Assembly: GCA_002868925.1 (NCBI GenBank)
Contig: PKTZ01000093.1
Coordinates: forward strand, 1-44,032
Reading direction: 5' to 3'
Origin: Desulfuromonas sp.
GTDB taxonomy: Bacteria > Desulfobacterota > Desulfuromonadia > Desulfuromonadales > UBA2294
DNA length: 44,032 nucleotides
Positions 19,603 through 28,486 of the stretch are shown one piece after another. Each line of letters begins with the position of its first letter. Positions within the stretch are counted from its first letter, which is position 1. The notes beneath the pieces are model-generated. The model was not told where the DNA came from. It did not search any database and saw only the letters and a list, made by a program, of their open reading frames with translations. The position numbers and the translations under genes are program-made.

Positions 19603-20472
19603 TTAAATGAATTTTTTCGGATTGACCGGTACACCGTTGCGGCGCACTTCATAGTGGACATGGGAACCGGTCGAGCGCCCGGTATTGCCAACGGCGGCGA
19701 TCTTCTCACCACGTGTAACCCGTTGACCGGCACGGACATGGAGCTTCGAGTTATGCCCGTAGTAGGTACGGTAGCCGTAACCATGCTCGATCACGACCAA
19801 CTTGCCATAACCGGGAACGGTCTCGGCTTTGCTGACCACGCCGTCGGCGGTTGCGTAGACCGGCGTTCCGGTGCGGGCGGCGATGTCATAACCTTCGTGC
19901 ATCTTCCGCTTGCCGGTAAACGGTGACTTACGCATTCCGAAGCTGGAAGTGAGCCAGCCCTTGACCGGCCAGCCAGACGGCTTGGCGCCGACCATCGAGC
20001 GCTGGTCGTGGAGGAAACCCTGGATCTCTTCCTGGCTCTCGCGGCGCAGGTCGATATCACGACGCATCTGGTCGATGCGGGTCTGCAGCTGGGCGAAGGA
20101 GTCGTTCTCGTCGATCTCGGGAGGACCACCGATACCGGCCATGGCATCGGTTTTTGGCTTGCTCAGGTCGGCCAGAATCCGGACCTTGGCGTCAGTCTGA
20201 GCCATCAACCGCATCTCTTTTTGCAGGTCTTCCAGACCGGCAACGAGGCTCTGCAGTTCGTTACGCTGCTGGCGATTTTCGGTCTGCAACCGTTCCAGTT
20301 CCGCCTGGTCGAGTTCAGAGACAATGTAATCAACAGTCATCGCACCGAAACCGGTCATCACCACCAGGGCGCAAGCCAAACAAGCCTTGAGTACCGAACG
20401 CTTGATATTGAAGCGCCGGACCTGGTGTGAACCTTCAGGGATGATCAGAAATGTGTACTTCTTGACTGACAA
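19603..20472 (-). CDS. M23-family (LytM-type) peptidase with membrane anchor and coiled coil
   Basis: A 289-residue envelope protein, probably a peptidoglycan endopeptidase or an activator of cell-wall amidases. An N-terminal membrane segment (LKACLACALVVMTGFGAM) is followed by a coiled coil of about 70 residues (SELDQAELERLQTENRQQRN onward), then the M23 domain: GWPVKGWLTSSFGMRKSPFTG, HEGYDIAARTGTPVYA with the first His and Asp ligands, and the HxH of SHVHYEVR. All three zinc ligands are present, so it may be catalytically active. The TTG start at 20472 is well supported by CGGAGG seven nt upstream and has no competing ATG nearby. It is last in the nadK-recN-acetyltransferase run and ends at a strong terminator. 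Confidence 0.93.
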   Translation of the reverse strand: MSVKKYTFLIIPEGSHQVRRFNIKRSVLKACLACALVVMTGFGAMTVDYIVSELDQAELERLQTENRQQRNELQSLVAGLEDLQKEMRLMAQTDAKVRILADLSKPKTDAMAGIGGPPEIDENDSFAQLQTRIDQMRRDIDLRRESQEEIQGFLHDQRSMVGAKPSGWPVKGWLTSSFGMRKSPFTGKRKMHEGYDIAARTGTPVYATADGVVSKAETVPGYGKLVVIEHGYGYRTYYGHNSKLHVRAGQRVTRGEKIAAVGNTGRSTGSHVHYEVRRNGVPVNPKKFI

Positions 20473-20600
20473 ATTAAAGCCTCCGGATAAATCTTAGAAT
20501 GCCACCAAAAAAGGAGCACCCCGCGTAAGATACAGGTAATACTGCATATCTTCCATTCTTGTCAAGGTCAAATTTCATTAAAAAAGAACCAGTTATCGCA

Positions 20601-21062
20601 TTATTCGACCATGGCCAGGTTAAGTTGCATGGCGATCTCGTCGCACTCGGGAAACTTGACACACTTGATACAATCACTCCAGATTTTCTGCGGAAGTTCC
20701 GACTTCTCGATCTCCGAAAATCCGAGTTTGCCGAAGAAATCGGGCTGGTAGGTCAGGCAGAAAACCTTGCTGACCCCGATCCGTCGTGCCTCGTCGAGGC
20801 AGGCGTCGACCAGAATTCGTCCGACGCCCCTGCCTGCAGCCTCTTCGGCAACCGCCAGCGACCTGACTTCGGCCAGATCCTCCCAGCAGATATGCAACCA
20901 GGCGGTGCCGACGACGATCCCATCGACTTCGTAAACATAGATATCACGAATCGTCTCGTAGATATCGGCCAGAGAGCGGGAGAGCATCATCCCCTCGCCG
21001 GCGTATTTCAACAGCAACTGCTGAACGGTCCTGGCATCGGCCATCTTCGCCTTGCGGATCAT
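20601..21062 (-). CDS. GNAT N-acetyltransferase, short ArgA-like N-acetylglutamate synthase
   Basis: A 153-residue stand-alone GNAT domain. The acetyl-CoA binding loop reads EEAAGRGVGRILV (R/QxxGxG/A), preceded by AEVRSLAVAEE. The C-terminus LPQKIWSDCIKCVKFPECDEIAM matches the single-domain ArgA-type enzymes I know from deltaproteobacteria and mycobacteria, which make N-acetylglutamate for arginine synthesis. That assignment rests on the C-terminal pattern and is moderately sure; a general GNAT is the alternative. The three Cys (CxxC...C) could bind a metal. It starts 3 nt after the recN stop. Confidence 0.75.
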   Translation of the reverse strand: MIRKAKMADARTVQQLLLKYAGEGMMLSRSLADIYETIRDIYVYEVDGIVVGTAWLHICWEDLAEVRSLAVAEEAAGRGVGRILVDACLDEARRIGVSKVFCLTYQPDFFGKLGFSEIEKSELPQKIWSDCIKCVKFPECDEIAMQLNLAMVE

Positions 21063-21065
21063 TTC

Positions 21066-22739
21066 CTACTCTCCCCTGCCTGTTGAACGGCCGATCAACT
21101 CGCGGGCGTGTTCGAGGGTACGGTCGGTCACCTGGGCGCCGCCCAGCATGCGCGCCATCTCCTGAACCCTCGCCTCTTCATCCAACCGAACCAGATCGGT
21201 CCGCGTCCGTTCCCCGGCGACCGCCTTTTCCACCCGGTAATGGCAATCGGCATAAGCGGCAACCTGCGGCAGATGGGTTACACAGAGAACTTGCAAACCC
21301 TGCGCCACTTTACGTAACTTTTCCCCGACTTTGGTCGCGGCCACTCCGCCGATACCGGCGTCGACCTCGTCGAAGATGGCCGTCGTCATCGCGATGCCGG
21401 CCGGCACCACCCGCCGGATCGCCAGCATGATGCGTGACAGTTCACCGCCGGAAGCTATTCTATTCAAGGGTTTAGGCTCTTCGCCCGGGTTGGCCGAGAA
21501 GAGGAAGGTGCAGCGCTCCATCCCGTTATGCTCCGGCACCTCAACCGGTTCGAGGGAAACTCGAAACCGGGCCTTTTCCAGTGCCAGATCCTGTAATTCT
21601 GCGGCAACCGCCTTCTCCATACGGGCCGCGCCCTGCTCTCTTTTTTGGCTCAACTGTGTCGCATTTTCACTCAGTTGTGCCACAGCCTCTGCAACTTTTG
21701 CACTCAACGCCTCGCGTGATGCCTCGACATTGGCCAACTCGTCCAGCTCCTTCTCGACCCGGTCGCGGTACTGGATCAACTCTTCGACGGTCGGCGCGTA
21801 CTTCCGTTTGAGCGATGTCAGATGGGCCAGCCGTGCCTCGACCTCCTCCTGGCGTTGCTGATCAAAAACCAGCTGGCCAGAGTAGTCGCGTAACCGGGTG
21901 GCGGCATCTTCGAGCAGGTACTGGGCCTGGCGGACCGATTCAGCCGTTTCGGCGAAAAGCGGCTCGACCTCCTGCAAGGCTTCCTGGTCCGCGGCCAGAG
22001 TCGCCAGGCGATCACAGATCGCGGCATCCCCTTCGTAAATGTCCGTGACGCTTTGAGAACAGGTGCCGGCCAGTTTCTCGGCGTACTTCAACCTCTTCCG
22101 TTCAGCCTCGAGGTTCTCGTCCTCACCGACCTCCAGGTCCGCCTCTTTCAACTCACGCACCTGAAAGGTGAGCAGGTCGATACGCTGGGCCCGGTCGCGA
22201 TCGGCCAGCTCGAGTGCCGCCAACCGCTCCTGTACCGATTTCGAATGATCATAGGCCTGGCGGTAGGCAAGCCACTCATCCTCGACTTCTGCAAAGCGGT
22301 CGAGCAACGCCAGGTGGGCTGCAGTTTTCTGCAGTTGTTGTTGTTCGTGCTGACCGTAGATCACCATCAGCTCCGAAGCGATACCCTGTAGCTGGGTCAG
22401 GGTCGCCATTGAACCATTGAGGTAGACCCGGTTCTTGCCACTGCGGGAGATAACCCGACGGATCAGCAGCTCGTCGCCCGGTTCGAAACCGGCCGCGTCG
22501 AGCTGCTGTCGCACCACATCACAGCCGGCAATGGCGATCATCGCCTCGACCGTCGCCTCTTCGGCCCCGGAACGGATCAATTCCGGGCGGGCACGGTCGC
22601 CGAGGAGCAGTCCGACCGCGTCGACGATAATCGACTTACCAGCTCCGGTCTCACCGGTCAGGACGTTGAAGCCGTCGCCGAACGAAAGGTGCAACTCTTC
22701 GACAATGGCAAAGTTTTTGATATGGATTTCAGTCAGCAT
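21066..22739 (-). CDS. recN: DNA repair protein RecN
   Basis: An SMC-like ATPase that helps repair DNA double-strand breaks. It has 557 residues: Walker A GETGAGKS at residues 29-36, long coiled-coil arms through the middle (AERKRLKYAEKLAG..., TSLKRKYAPTVEELIQYRDR), the ABC signature ASGGELSRIMLAI and the Walker B/D-loop AIFDEVDAGIGG, then LCVTHLPQVAAYAD. All marks of RecN are present. The start ATG 22739 gives the family N-terminus MLTEIHIKNFAIVEEL; the ribosome-binding site is weak. It follows nadK by 21 nt, an arrangement common in bacteria. Confidence 0.97.
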   Translation of the reverse strand: MLTEIHIKNFAIVEELHLSFGDGFNVLTGETGAGKSIIVDAVGLLLGDRARPELIRSGAEEATVEAMIAIAGCDVVRQQLDAAGFEPGDELLIRRVISRSGKNRVYLNGSMATLTQLQGIASELMVIYGQHEQQQLQKTAAHLALLDRFAEVEDEWLAYRQAYDHSKSVQERLAALELADRDRAQRIDLLTFQVRELKEADLEVGEDENLEAERKRLKYAEKLAGTCSQSVTDIYEGDAAICDRLATLAADQEALQEVEPLFAETAESVRQAQYLLEDAATRLRDYSGQLVFDQQRQEEVEARLAHLTSLKRKYAPTVEELIQYRDRVEKELDELANVEASREALSAKVAEAVAQLSENATQLSQKREQGAARMEKAVAAELQDLALEKARFRVSLEPVEVPEHNGMERCTFLFSANPGEEPKPLNRIASGGELSRIMLAIRRVVPAGIAMTTAIFDEVDAGIGGVAATKVGEKLRKVAQGLQVLCVTHLPQVAAYADCHYRVEKAVAGERTRTDLVRLDEEARVQEMARMLGGAQVTDRTLEHARELIGRSTGRGE

Positions 22740-22760
22740 CGGGATCTGTCGGGTGAAGGG

Positions 22761-23612
22761 TTAGCGCTCGCCCCAGTGCAGCTTAGCGCGCAGGACTTCG
22801 CAGTATTCCTTGTCGGGGCTCAGGATCAGGCGCGTTCGGTTGGTCGAACGATGCACCTCGACCACATCACCGCCTTTGAGCGGCATCCCGACCTGGCCAT
22901 CGGCGGTGAGGACGACATCCTCATCCTTGAACTTAACCTCAATCCGGATCGCTGAATCGGCCGGCACAATCATCGGCCGGTTAGTCAACATGTGCGGGCA
23001 GATCGGGGTAATAACGAAGCAGTCGGTGCCGGGATATATGATCGGTCCGCCGGCCGCCATGTTGTACGCGGTCGAACCGGTCGGCGAGGAGATAATCAAT
23101 CCATCCGCCTTGAATGTCGTCAGGTACGAATCGTTGACATGCACCTCCATGTCGATGATCCGCGCCAGTGCCCCCTTGTTAATGACCACGTCATTTAGAA
23201 CCGGGTACTTATTGACGACATTATCATTGCGATTGATCACAGCTTCGAGCATGAGACGATCGGAGACCGTGTAACGCTCCTGCAGCACCTGCTCCAACAC
23301 GTCGAACAGTTCCTGGCGGGTGATCTCCGTCAGGAATCCGAGGCTGCCGAGATTGACCCCGAGAATCGGAGTGCCGAAGCCACCGATCGCCCGGGCAACG
23401 GAGATCAAGGTACCATCGCCGCCAAGTACGATGATCATATCGACCAGTGACGGGATTTCCGCCTCCGGCCGCCCTTCGCAATTCAGCTCGCTGGCGAGGT
23501 TCTCTTCGAACACAACCCCAACCCCTTTTTCTTCCAGCCAGGCGGCGACCCGGGCCGCCAGTTCGACAGCATCGGGATTTTTTCTTTTGCTAAAAATACC
23601 GGCGGTTTGCAT
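22761..23612 (-). CDS. nadK: NAD kinase
   Basis: Phosphorylates NAD to NADP in the cytoplasm. The 283-residue protein carries the catalytic GGDGTLISVAR (residues 64-74), the NLGSLGFLTE motif and the SPTGSTAYNMAAGGPI loop, as in the NadK/PpnK family. ATG 23612 has AAGGAG upstream at good spacing. It is the first gene of the nadK-recN-acetyltransferase-M23 run and divergent from rarA. Confidence 0.97.
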   Translation of the reverse strand: MQTAGIFSKRKNPDAVELAARVAAWLEEKGVGVVFEENLASELNCEGRPEAEIPSLVDMIIVLGGDGTLISVARAIGGFGTPILGVNLGSLGFLTEITRQELFDVLEQVLQERYTVSDRLMLEAVINRNDNVVNKYPVLNDVVINKGALARIIDMEVHVNDSYLTTFKADGLIISSPTGSTAYNMAAGGPIIYPGTDCFVITPICPHMLTNRPMIVPADSAIRIEVKFKDEDVVLTADGQVGMPLKGGDVVEVHRSTNRTRLILSPDKEYCEVLRAKLHWGER

Positions 23613-23686
23613 CGAATCTCCTTAAGACCTTTTTCCGGTTGAAATCTATCACAGGCGCTAACGGAAGTCCATCTTTTCACCTTCGC

Positions 23687-23715
23687 TTGTCGCATTGGCG
23701 GAGCTGTGCTAGATT
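23687..23715 (+). promoter_or_regulatory. sigma-70-type promoter for rarA
   Basis: TTGTCG (23687-23692), a 17-nt spacer and TAGATT (23710-23715). Transcription would start near 23722. This excludes the GTG at 23706 used by the ORF track and supports the ATG at 23748. Confidence 0.5.
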
Positions 23716-23747
23716 CAGTCAATTCAACCCTTTTTCCGGCAACCTAC

Positions 23748-25067
23748 ATGGACCTTTTCGACACCCAAACCGACCCGCGATCAATACCCCTGGCCGAACG
23801 GCTCCGCCCCAGAAGTTTGCAGGAGATGGTCGGCCAGCAGGAACTGATCGGCGAAGGGAAGCTGCTGCGCCGCCTGATCGAGTCGGATCAGCTTTCGTCG
23901 GTCATTTTCTGGGGTCCGCCCGGCACCGGCAAGACCACCCTCGCCCAGGTCATCTCCGCCACCAGCCGCAGCAACTTCGTCTTCTTTTCGGCGGTGTTGC
24001 AGGGGGTCAAGGATGTCCGGGAGATCGTCGCCAAGGCGCAGGATCTGAAGAAGTACCACGGCACCCGCACCGTGCTCTTCGTCGACGAGATCCACCGCTT
24101 CAACAAGGCACAGCAGGACGCTTTCCTCCCCTATGTTGAGAAGGGGGATATTATCCTGATCGGCGCGACCACCGAAAACCCCTCGTTCGAGGTTAACGCC
24201 GCACTCCTCTCACGCTCCCGCGTCTTCGTCCTCGAACTGCTGAAGAAAGAGGATATCCTCCAACTTCTGCAACGGGCGGCCACCGACCCACGCGGCCTGA
24301 ACCAGCCGGTCCCGCAGATCAGCGACGAGGCGCTCGACTTCCTCGCCGAACAGGCGAACGGCGACGCCCGTACCGCACTGAATGCACTTGAGACCGCAGC
24401 CGCGGCGGCGATAGACGGGAAAGTCGACCTCGCCATCGCCGAAGAGGCGATGCAGAAAAAAGTTTTGCTCTACGACAAGGGCGGCGAGGAGCATTACAAC
24501 GTCATCTCCGCCTTCATCAAGAGCATGCGCGGATCCGACCCCGACGGTGCCCTCTACTGGCTGGCCCGGATGCTCGAGGCGGGAGAGGACCCGCTCTTTA
24601 TCGTCCGGCGCATGGTTATTTTCGCTTCCGAGGACATCGGCAACGCCGACCCGCGGGCGCTGCAGCTGGCGCTCTCGGTCCAACAGGCGGTCCATTTCGT
24701 CGGCCTGCCGGAAGCCCGGATCACCCTGGCCCAGGGGGTGACCTACCTGGCAACCGCACCGAAGAGCAACGCCAGCTACGTCGGCATCAAGGAAGCCCAG
24801 GCCGAGGTGAGAAACAGCGGTGCCCTGCCGGTGCCGCTGCACATCCGCAATGCCCCGACCAAGCTTATGCAGAACCTCGATTATGGTAAGGGGTACAAGT
24901 ACGCCCATGACGACGCCGCGGGCTACCAGTCACAGGAGTACCTGCCCGATGAGCTAAAGGGGAAGAAGTATTATCGGCCGACCGAGCGGGGCTACGAAAA
25001 GACCATCGGCGAACGGATGGCCTGGTGGGAGCAGCTCAAGAAAAACAAGACGAAGCCGAAAGGTTAA
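23748..25067 (+). CDS. rarA: replication-associated recombination protein A (AAA+ ATPase)
   Basis: A clamp-loader-like AAA+ ATPase (RarA/MgsA) that acts at stalled replication forks. 439 residues: PLAERLRPRSLQEMVGQ, Walker A GPPGTGKT at residues 56-63, Walker B LFVDEIHRFNKAQQD, sensor 1 IGATTENPSFEVN, Arg finger region LLSRSRVF, then the RarA C-terminal tetramerisation part (KSMRGSDPDGALYWLARMLEAG, FASEDIGNADP, YLPDELKGKKYYRPTERG). The start ATG 23748 is chosen because the family begins MDLF/MSLF just ahead of the AERLRP motif. It is monocistronic. Confidence 0.97.
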   Translation: MDLFDTQTDPRSIPLAERLRPRSLQEMVGQQELIGEGKLLRRLIESDQLSSVIFWGPPGTGKTTLAQVISATSRSNFVFFSAVLQGVKDVREIVAKAQDLKKYHGTRTVLFVDEIHRFNKAQQDAFLPYVEKGDIILIGATTENPSFEVNAALLSRSRVFVLELLKKEDILQLLQRAATDPRGLNQPVPQISDEALDFLAEQANGDARTALNALETAAAAAIDGKVDLAIAEEAMQKKVLLYDKGGEEHYNVISAFIKSMRGSDPDGALYWLARMLEAGEDPLFIVRRMVIFASEDIGNADPRALQLALSVQQAVHFVGLPEARITLAQGVTYLATAPKSNASYVGIKEAQAEVRNSGALPVPLHIRNAPTKLMQNLDYGKGYKYAHDDAAGYQSQEYLPDELKGKKYYRPTERGYEKTIGERMAWWEQLKKNKTKPKG

Positions 25068-25185
25068 TGTCAGGCATTAAAAGACATATAAGTATACTTA
25101 ATATAATCAAACAAACACATAAAAGATCATTATTTCAATATTTAATTAAATACTAAAGTTAAACAATTCACAACAACTTGTATTT
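25068..25185. other. A+T-rich non-coding stretch
   Basis: After the rarA stop the sequence is strongly A+T-rich (TATAAGTATACTTAATATAATC and TATTTAATTAAATACTAAAG) up to the inverted-repeat element. No gene and no clear terminator hairpin was seen. Confidence 0.6.
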
Positions 25186-25437
25186 ATCACCACGAAGGAC
25201 ACGAAGAAAAACAGATTCTAAAAAACTTGTCTCACGCAAAGACGCAAAGCCGCCAAGGAAACCGACAATCTAATAAAAGGGGAAAAACTTTTTTGGGGAT
25301 TAAACCCAAAATTTTTCTTGTGTTTTTAAGTTTTTGATTTCGCCTTAAATGGTTTCTTTGCTTTTCCTTTGCGGCTTTGCGCCTTAGCGTGAGAAACAGA
25401 CTTTGACTTTCCTCGTGTCCTTCGTGCCTTCGTGGTA
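25186..25437. repeat. long imperfect inverted-repeat element, copy 2
   Basis: The left arm (about 25186-25263) reads ATCACCACGAAGGACACGAAG and then CTCACGCAAAGACGCAAAGC. The right arm (about 25352-25437) is its imperfect reverse complement: TACCACGAAGGCACGAAGG and CTCACGCTAAGGCGCAAAGC. The spacer of about 90 nt includes GGGGATTAAACCCAAA. It fills the gap between rarA and the nitroreductase gene; the 128-aa ORF on this stretch (HEGHEESQ...) is a repeat artefact. Confidence 0.85.
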
Positions 25438-25478
25438 AGCAAATCCCTTCTATTCCTTTAACCAACAGCAACCCTCGA

Positions 25479-26063
25479 TCAGAAACTCCCCTCCCCCGCA
25501 ACCTCGGCCGACGGTTTCCGACCGTTCGGCTTTTCATTTGCCCGCTGGTCGTCAGATAGTTTCGATGGATCGTCCCGCCTGCCGACCGCCACCGCCGCCA
25601 TGATCTCGTACTCATCAAGAGAAACGTTCAACACCTCGGCCGCTTTGTTCACGCTGAACCCGGCCATGCCGTGTGCGTAAAGTCCCAGTCGCCGCGCCTG
25701 CAGCGCCAGCGACATCCAGGCGGCGCCGGCATCAAAGACAGCATGCCGGTTCGGCTTTTCACTTTTACTGAAATGCTTGCGCGCCAGTACGAAGACGAGC
25801 ATCGGCGCATGCTGTGCCCACTGTTGATTTTTTTCGACCAGCGCTTCGCTGAAGCGGGCCCGGTCGTCGGACGACACCGCGTAGCGGAAATGCCAGGGTT
25901 GATCGTTGAAGCAGGAGGGCGCCCAGCGGGCCGCCTCGAACAGGGTTGCGATCTGTTCTTCGCTCAAAGGTTCGTCGCTAAAAGCCCTGGGCGACCAGCG
26001 ATCGGTAAAGATCGCATCGACTTCGACCTCGGGAACGCGTTCATTCGGTATTTGAGGGATCAT
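25479..26063 (-). CDS. nitroreductase family protein (FMN oxidoreductase)
   Basis: A 194-residue flavin oxidoreductase that probably uses NAD(P)H to reduce nitro or quinone compounds; the substrate is unknown. The N-terminus RWSPRAFSDEPLSEEQIATL plus ARWAPSCFNDQPWHF is the FMN phosphate-binding region, and the C-terminal half has FDAGAAWMSLALQARRLGLYAHGMAGF, the typical dimer and FMN contact segment, and MAAVAVGRRDD. The start ATG 26063 has AGAGG five nt upstream. The gene lies between two copies of the inverted-repeat element in like orientation, which may mean it moved in as a unit. Confidence 0.9.
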   Translation of the reverse strand: MIPQIPNERVPEVEVDAIFTDRWSPRAFSDEPLSEEQIATLFEAARWAPSCFNDQPWHFRYAVSSDDRARFSEALVEKNQQWAQHAPMLVFVLARKHFSKSEKPNRHAVFDAGAAWMSLALQARRLGLYAHGMAGFSVNKAAEVLNVSLDEYEIMAAVAVGRRDDPSKLSDDQRANEKPNGRKPSAEVAGEGSF

Positions 26064-26224
26064 ATCGGCCTCTTCTGGTTTCGGGAAAGTTCAGCGATTC
26101 ATTCACTTCGAGACTACCAACACCTGCGCCGCTGTTCAAGTCGGGAACGATTCATCCTGCACCTTGTCACATCTTAGTGAAGGGCAACGGAGTCAATACA
26201 ACAAACCTATAATCGACAAACAGG

Positions 26225-26456
26225 TTTGCCAAGAAGACACCAAGAAAGGCTAATCCTTAAAGACTTGTCTCAAGCGAAGACGCAAAGACGCGAAGAAAGT
26301 CGACAACCTAAACAACAGAATCTTATTTTAAGGGGTAAAACCAAAACCTTACTGTTTAGAGTTTTTGATCAAACAAAGTTTTTGATTCTCTCTGCGTCTC
26401 CGCGTCTTTGCGTTAAAAATAGATCTTGAATTTCTTGGTATCCTTGGTGGCGACAT
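26225..26456. repeat. long imperfect inverted-repeat element, copy 3
   Basis: The left arm (about 26225-26303) reads GCCAAGAAGACACCAAGAAAG and CAAGCGAAGACGCAAAGACG. The right arm (about 26384-26456), reversed, reads GTCGCCACCAAGGATACCAAG and AACGCAAAGACGCGGAGACG. The left half and centre resemble copy 2 (ACTTGTCTCA, CGACAACCTAA, GGGGTAAAACCAAAA). Occupies most of the 510-nt gap between the nitroreductase and acyl-CoA ligase genes. Confidence 0.85.
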
Positions 26457-26510
26457 GTTTTTTGCTGGGGACAGAACGACACTCCACCCGAACGAATTTA
26501 AATTCGACTG

Positions 26511-26540
26511 TTGCAGACCCTGACCAAATATAAGTAAAAT
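26511..26540 (+). promoter_or_regulatory. sigma-70-type promoter for the acyl-CoA ligase gene
   Basis: TTGCAG (26511-26516), an 18-nt spacer and TAAAAT (26535-26540), 34 nt upstream of the ATG. It lies just beyond the right arm of repeat copy 3. Confidence 0.5.
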
Positions 26541-26574
26541 GATACTTTACACACCGGAACAAGAATGAGGCGAC

Positions 26575-28470
26575 ATGCCCGAAAAGCACAACTTCAGCTC
26601 CCTGCACGATGTGTTGCTGCAGGCCCGGCACAAGCACCCCGACAACGAGGCGTTTATCTATCGTGCGGCCGAAGAGGAGCATGTTGTCACCTACAAGAAG
26701 TTCTACGAGGACGTCCTCCTGCTCACCCGCTCCTTCGCCGACAAGAAAATCGGCAAGGGGACAAAAGTCCTGCTCCTTTCCGACAACCGCTACGCCTGGA
26801 TCGTTACCGACTTCGCCCTGGTCGCGCTCGGTGCCATCAGCGTCCCACGCGGCAGCGACGCCCCGACCCGGGAGTTGGAATACATCATCGATCATTCCGG
26901 CTGCGAATTTCTTATTGCCGAGACCCGCTCCCTTCTCGAAAAGCATGATCAGATGTTCTCGACCAAGAAATTCCGGAACATCTTCCTTATCGAGGGAAAG
27001 ATCGAACACAGACTGTTCAGCAACGTCTTCAGCTACAACGACCTGATGAAGAAGCGGAAGATCAGTCCGGACGACATGGCAGAATTCGACAGTCGGGGCG
27101 AGAAGATCGATCCGGAAGACCCGTTCACCCTGATCTACACCTCGGGGACGACCGGCAACCCGAAGGGGGTCATCCTCACCCACACCAACATCATCTACAA
27201 CATCGAAGCGATCCCCAAGATCGTCAATCTCGAAAGCGACGACTACTGGCTCTCGGTCCTGCCGACCTGGCACATCTTCGAACGGGCCGCCGAGTACATG
27301 GCGATTTCGAGTTGCGGCTGCACCGTCTATTCCTCGGTGAAAACCTTCGCCGAAGACCTGCAGTACTACAAGCCGACACTGGTCTGCTCAGTGCCGCGGC
27401 TCTGGGAAGCGCTCTACACCCGGATCAACACCGCCCTCGAGCAAAAGGGGGCACGGCAGGCCCACATGTTCCGCCTGCTGGTCAAGGTCTCGGCCGCCTA
27501 CCGACGAAACCGGCGTATCCTCAAAGACCAGTTGCCCCGTTTCAAGAAAGTAGGGCCCGGTGATTTCATCGGCAAACTCCCGGCCCTGCTCAAAATCGCT
27601 CTGCTCGTGCTGCCCTACCGCTTGGCACAGAAGAAGTTCCTTCTGGTCCAGGAGCGGTTCGGCGGTCAGTTACGATTGGCAGTCAGCGGCGGCGGCAGCC
27701 TGCCGAAGTACCTCGACGAATGGATCGACGCGCTCGGCATCCGCATCGTCAATGCCTATGGCATGACCGAGTGCGCGCCGGCGATCGCTGCCCGCGGGCT
27801 CAATTGCGATGTCTTCGGCACCATCGGCCCCGCCCTGCCCGGAACCGAGTTGCGGATCGCCGATGAAAAGGACCGGCCGCTACCAACGGGAGAGGAAGGG
27901 GAGATCCAGGTCAGGGGAGCGCAGGTGATGCCGGGCTACTACAACTCCCCGGAAGAGAACGCAAAGACCTTCACTGAAGACGGCTTTCTGAAAACGGGCG
28001 ACCTCGGCAAGCTGACCGTTGGCGGCGAACTACTGATAACCGGGCGGGCCAAGGAGATCATCGTCTTGGCCAGCGGCGAGAATATCGACCCGTCCCGCAT
28101 TGAAGGGACGATCACCATGCTGCCGTTCGTCAAAGACGCGGTCCTGGTCGGCCAGGATCGCAAGGGGCTGGCGGCGCTGATCGTACCCGACTTCGATAAG
28201 CTCAAGGAATTCGCCAAAGAGAAAATGCACCGGACCAAAGAAAGTCCGGCTGAAATGATGACCGACCAGGGGCTGGCCGACAAGACCCGCCAGGAGATCA
28301 ACAAGTTGCTGATGCCGAAAGAGGGTTTCAAGGCCTACGAGAAGCTGATGAATCTCAGTTTCCTGGAAAATGAGTTCGAACCGGGTGAAGAGCTGACCAA
28401 CACCCTGAAGAAAAAGCGGCACATCATCGAGCGGAAGTACCGGGAACTGATCGACAAGCTGTTCTCGTAA
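26575..28470 (+). CDS. long-chain fatty acid--CoA ligase (AMP-forming)
   Basis: Activates fatty acids to acyl-CoA through an acyl-AMP intermediate; cytoplasmic or membrane-associated. 631 residues of the ANL superfamily: P-loop YTSGTTGNPKGVILTH near residue 187, PTWHIFERAAEYMA, VSGGGSLPKYLDEWIDALGI, NAYGMTECAPAIAARG, then the hinge and lysine region FLKTGDLGKL...LITGRAKEIIVLASGENIDPS and a C-terminal TNTLKKKRHIIERKY with the likely catalytic lysine. It resembles the long form (FadD15/FAA type). GAGG four nt before ATG 26575 supports the start. It converges on the ferredoxin-like gene with only 16 nt between the stops and no terminator hairpin. Confidence 0.93.
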   Translation: MPEKHNFSSLHDVLLQARHKHPDNEAFIYRAAEEEHVVTYKKFYEDVLLLTRSFADKKIGKGTKVLLLSDNRYAWIVTDFALVALGAISVPRGSDAPTRELEYIIDHSGCEFLIAETRSLLEKHDQMFSTKKFRNIFLIEGKIEHRLFSNVFSYNDLMKKRKISPDDMAEFDSRGEKIDPEDPFTLIYTSGTTGNPKGVILTHTNIIYNIEAIPKIVNLESDDYWLSVLPTWHIFERAAEYMAISSCGCTVYSSVKTFAEDLQYYKPTLVCSVPRLWEALYTRINTALEQKGARQAHMFRLLVKVSAAYRRNRRILKDQLPRFKKVGPGDFIGKLPALLKIALLVLPYRLAQKKFLLVQERFGGQLRLAVSGGGSLPKYLDEWIDALGIRIVNAYGMTECAPAIAARGLNCDVFGTIGPALPGTELRIADEKDRPLPTGEEGEIQVRGAQVMPGYYNSPEENAKTFTEDGFLKTGDLGKLTVGGELLITGRAKEIIVLASGENIDPSRIEGTITMLPFVKDAVLVGQDRKGLAALIVPDFDKLKEFAKEKMHRTKESPAEMMTDQGLADKTRQEINKLLMPKEGFKAYEKLMNLSFLENEFEPGEELTNTLKKKRHIIERKYRELIDKLFS

Positions 28471-28486
28471 AAATCCTTCCCATCGA

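Noticed and set aside
25232-25618. 128-aa ORF with HEGHEES and RRKAAKEKQ stretches
   Set aside because: Translation of the inverted-repeat element copy 2; this amino acid pattern is a product of the repeat, and there is no ribosome-binding site.
26226-26429. 67-aa ORF (AKTQRREES..., SASPRLCVK)
   Set aside because: Translation of inverted-repeat element copy 3.
25186-26456. CRISPR array
   Set aside because: The short recurring words are tandem and lack unique spacers of constant length; the arrangement is palindromic, not an array.
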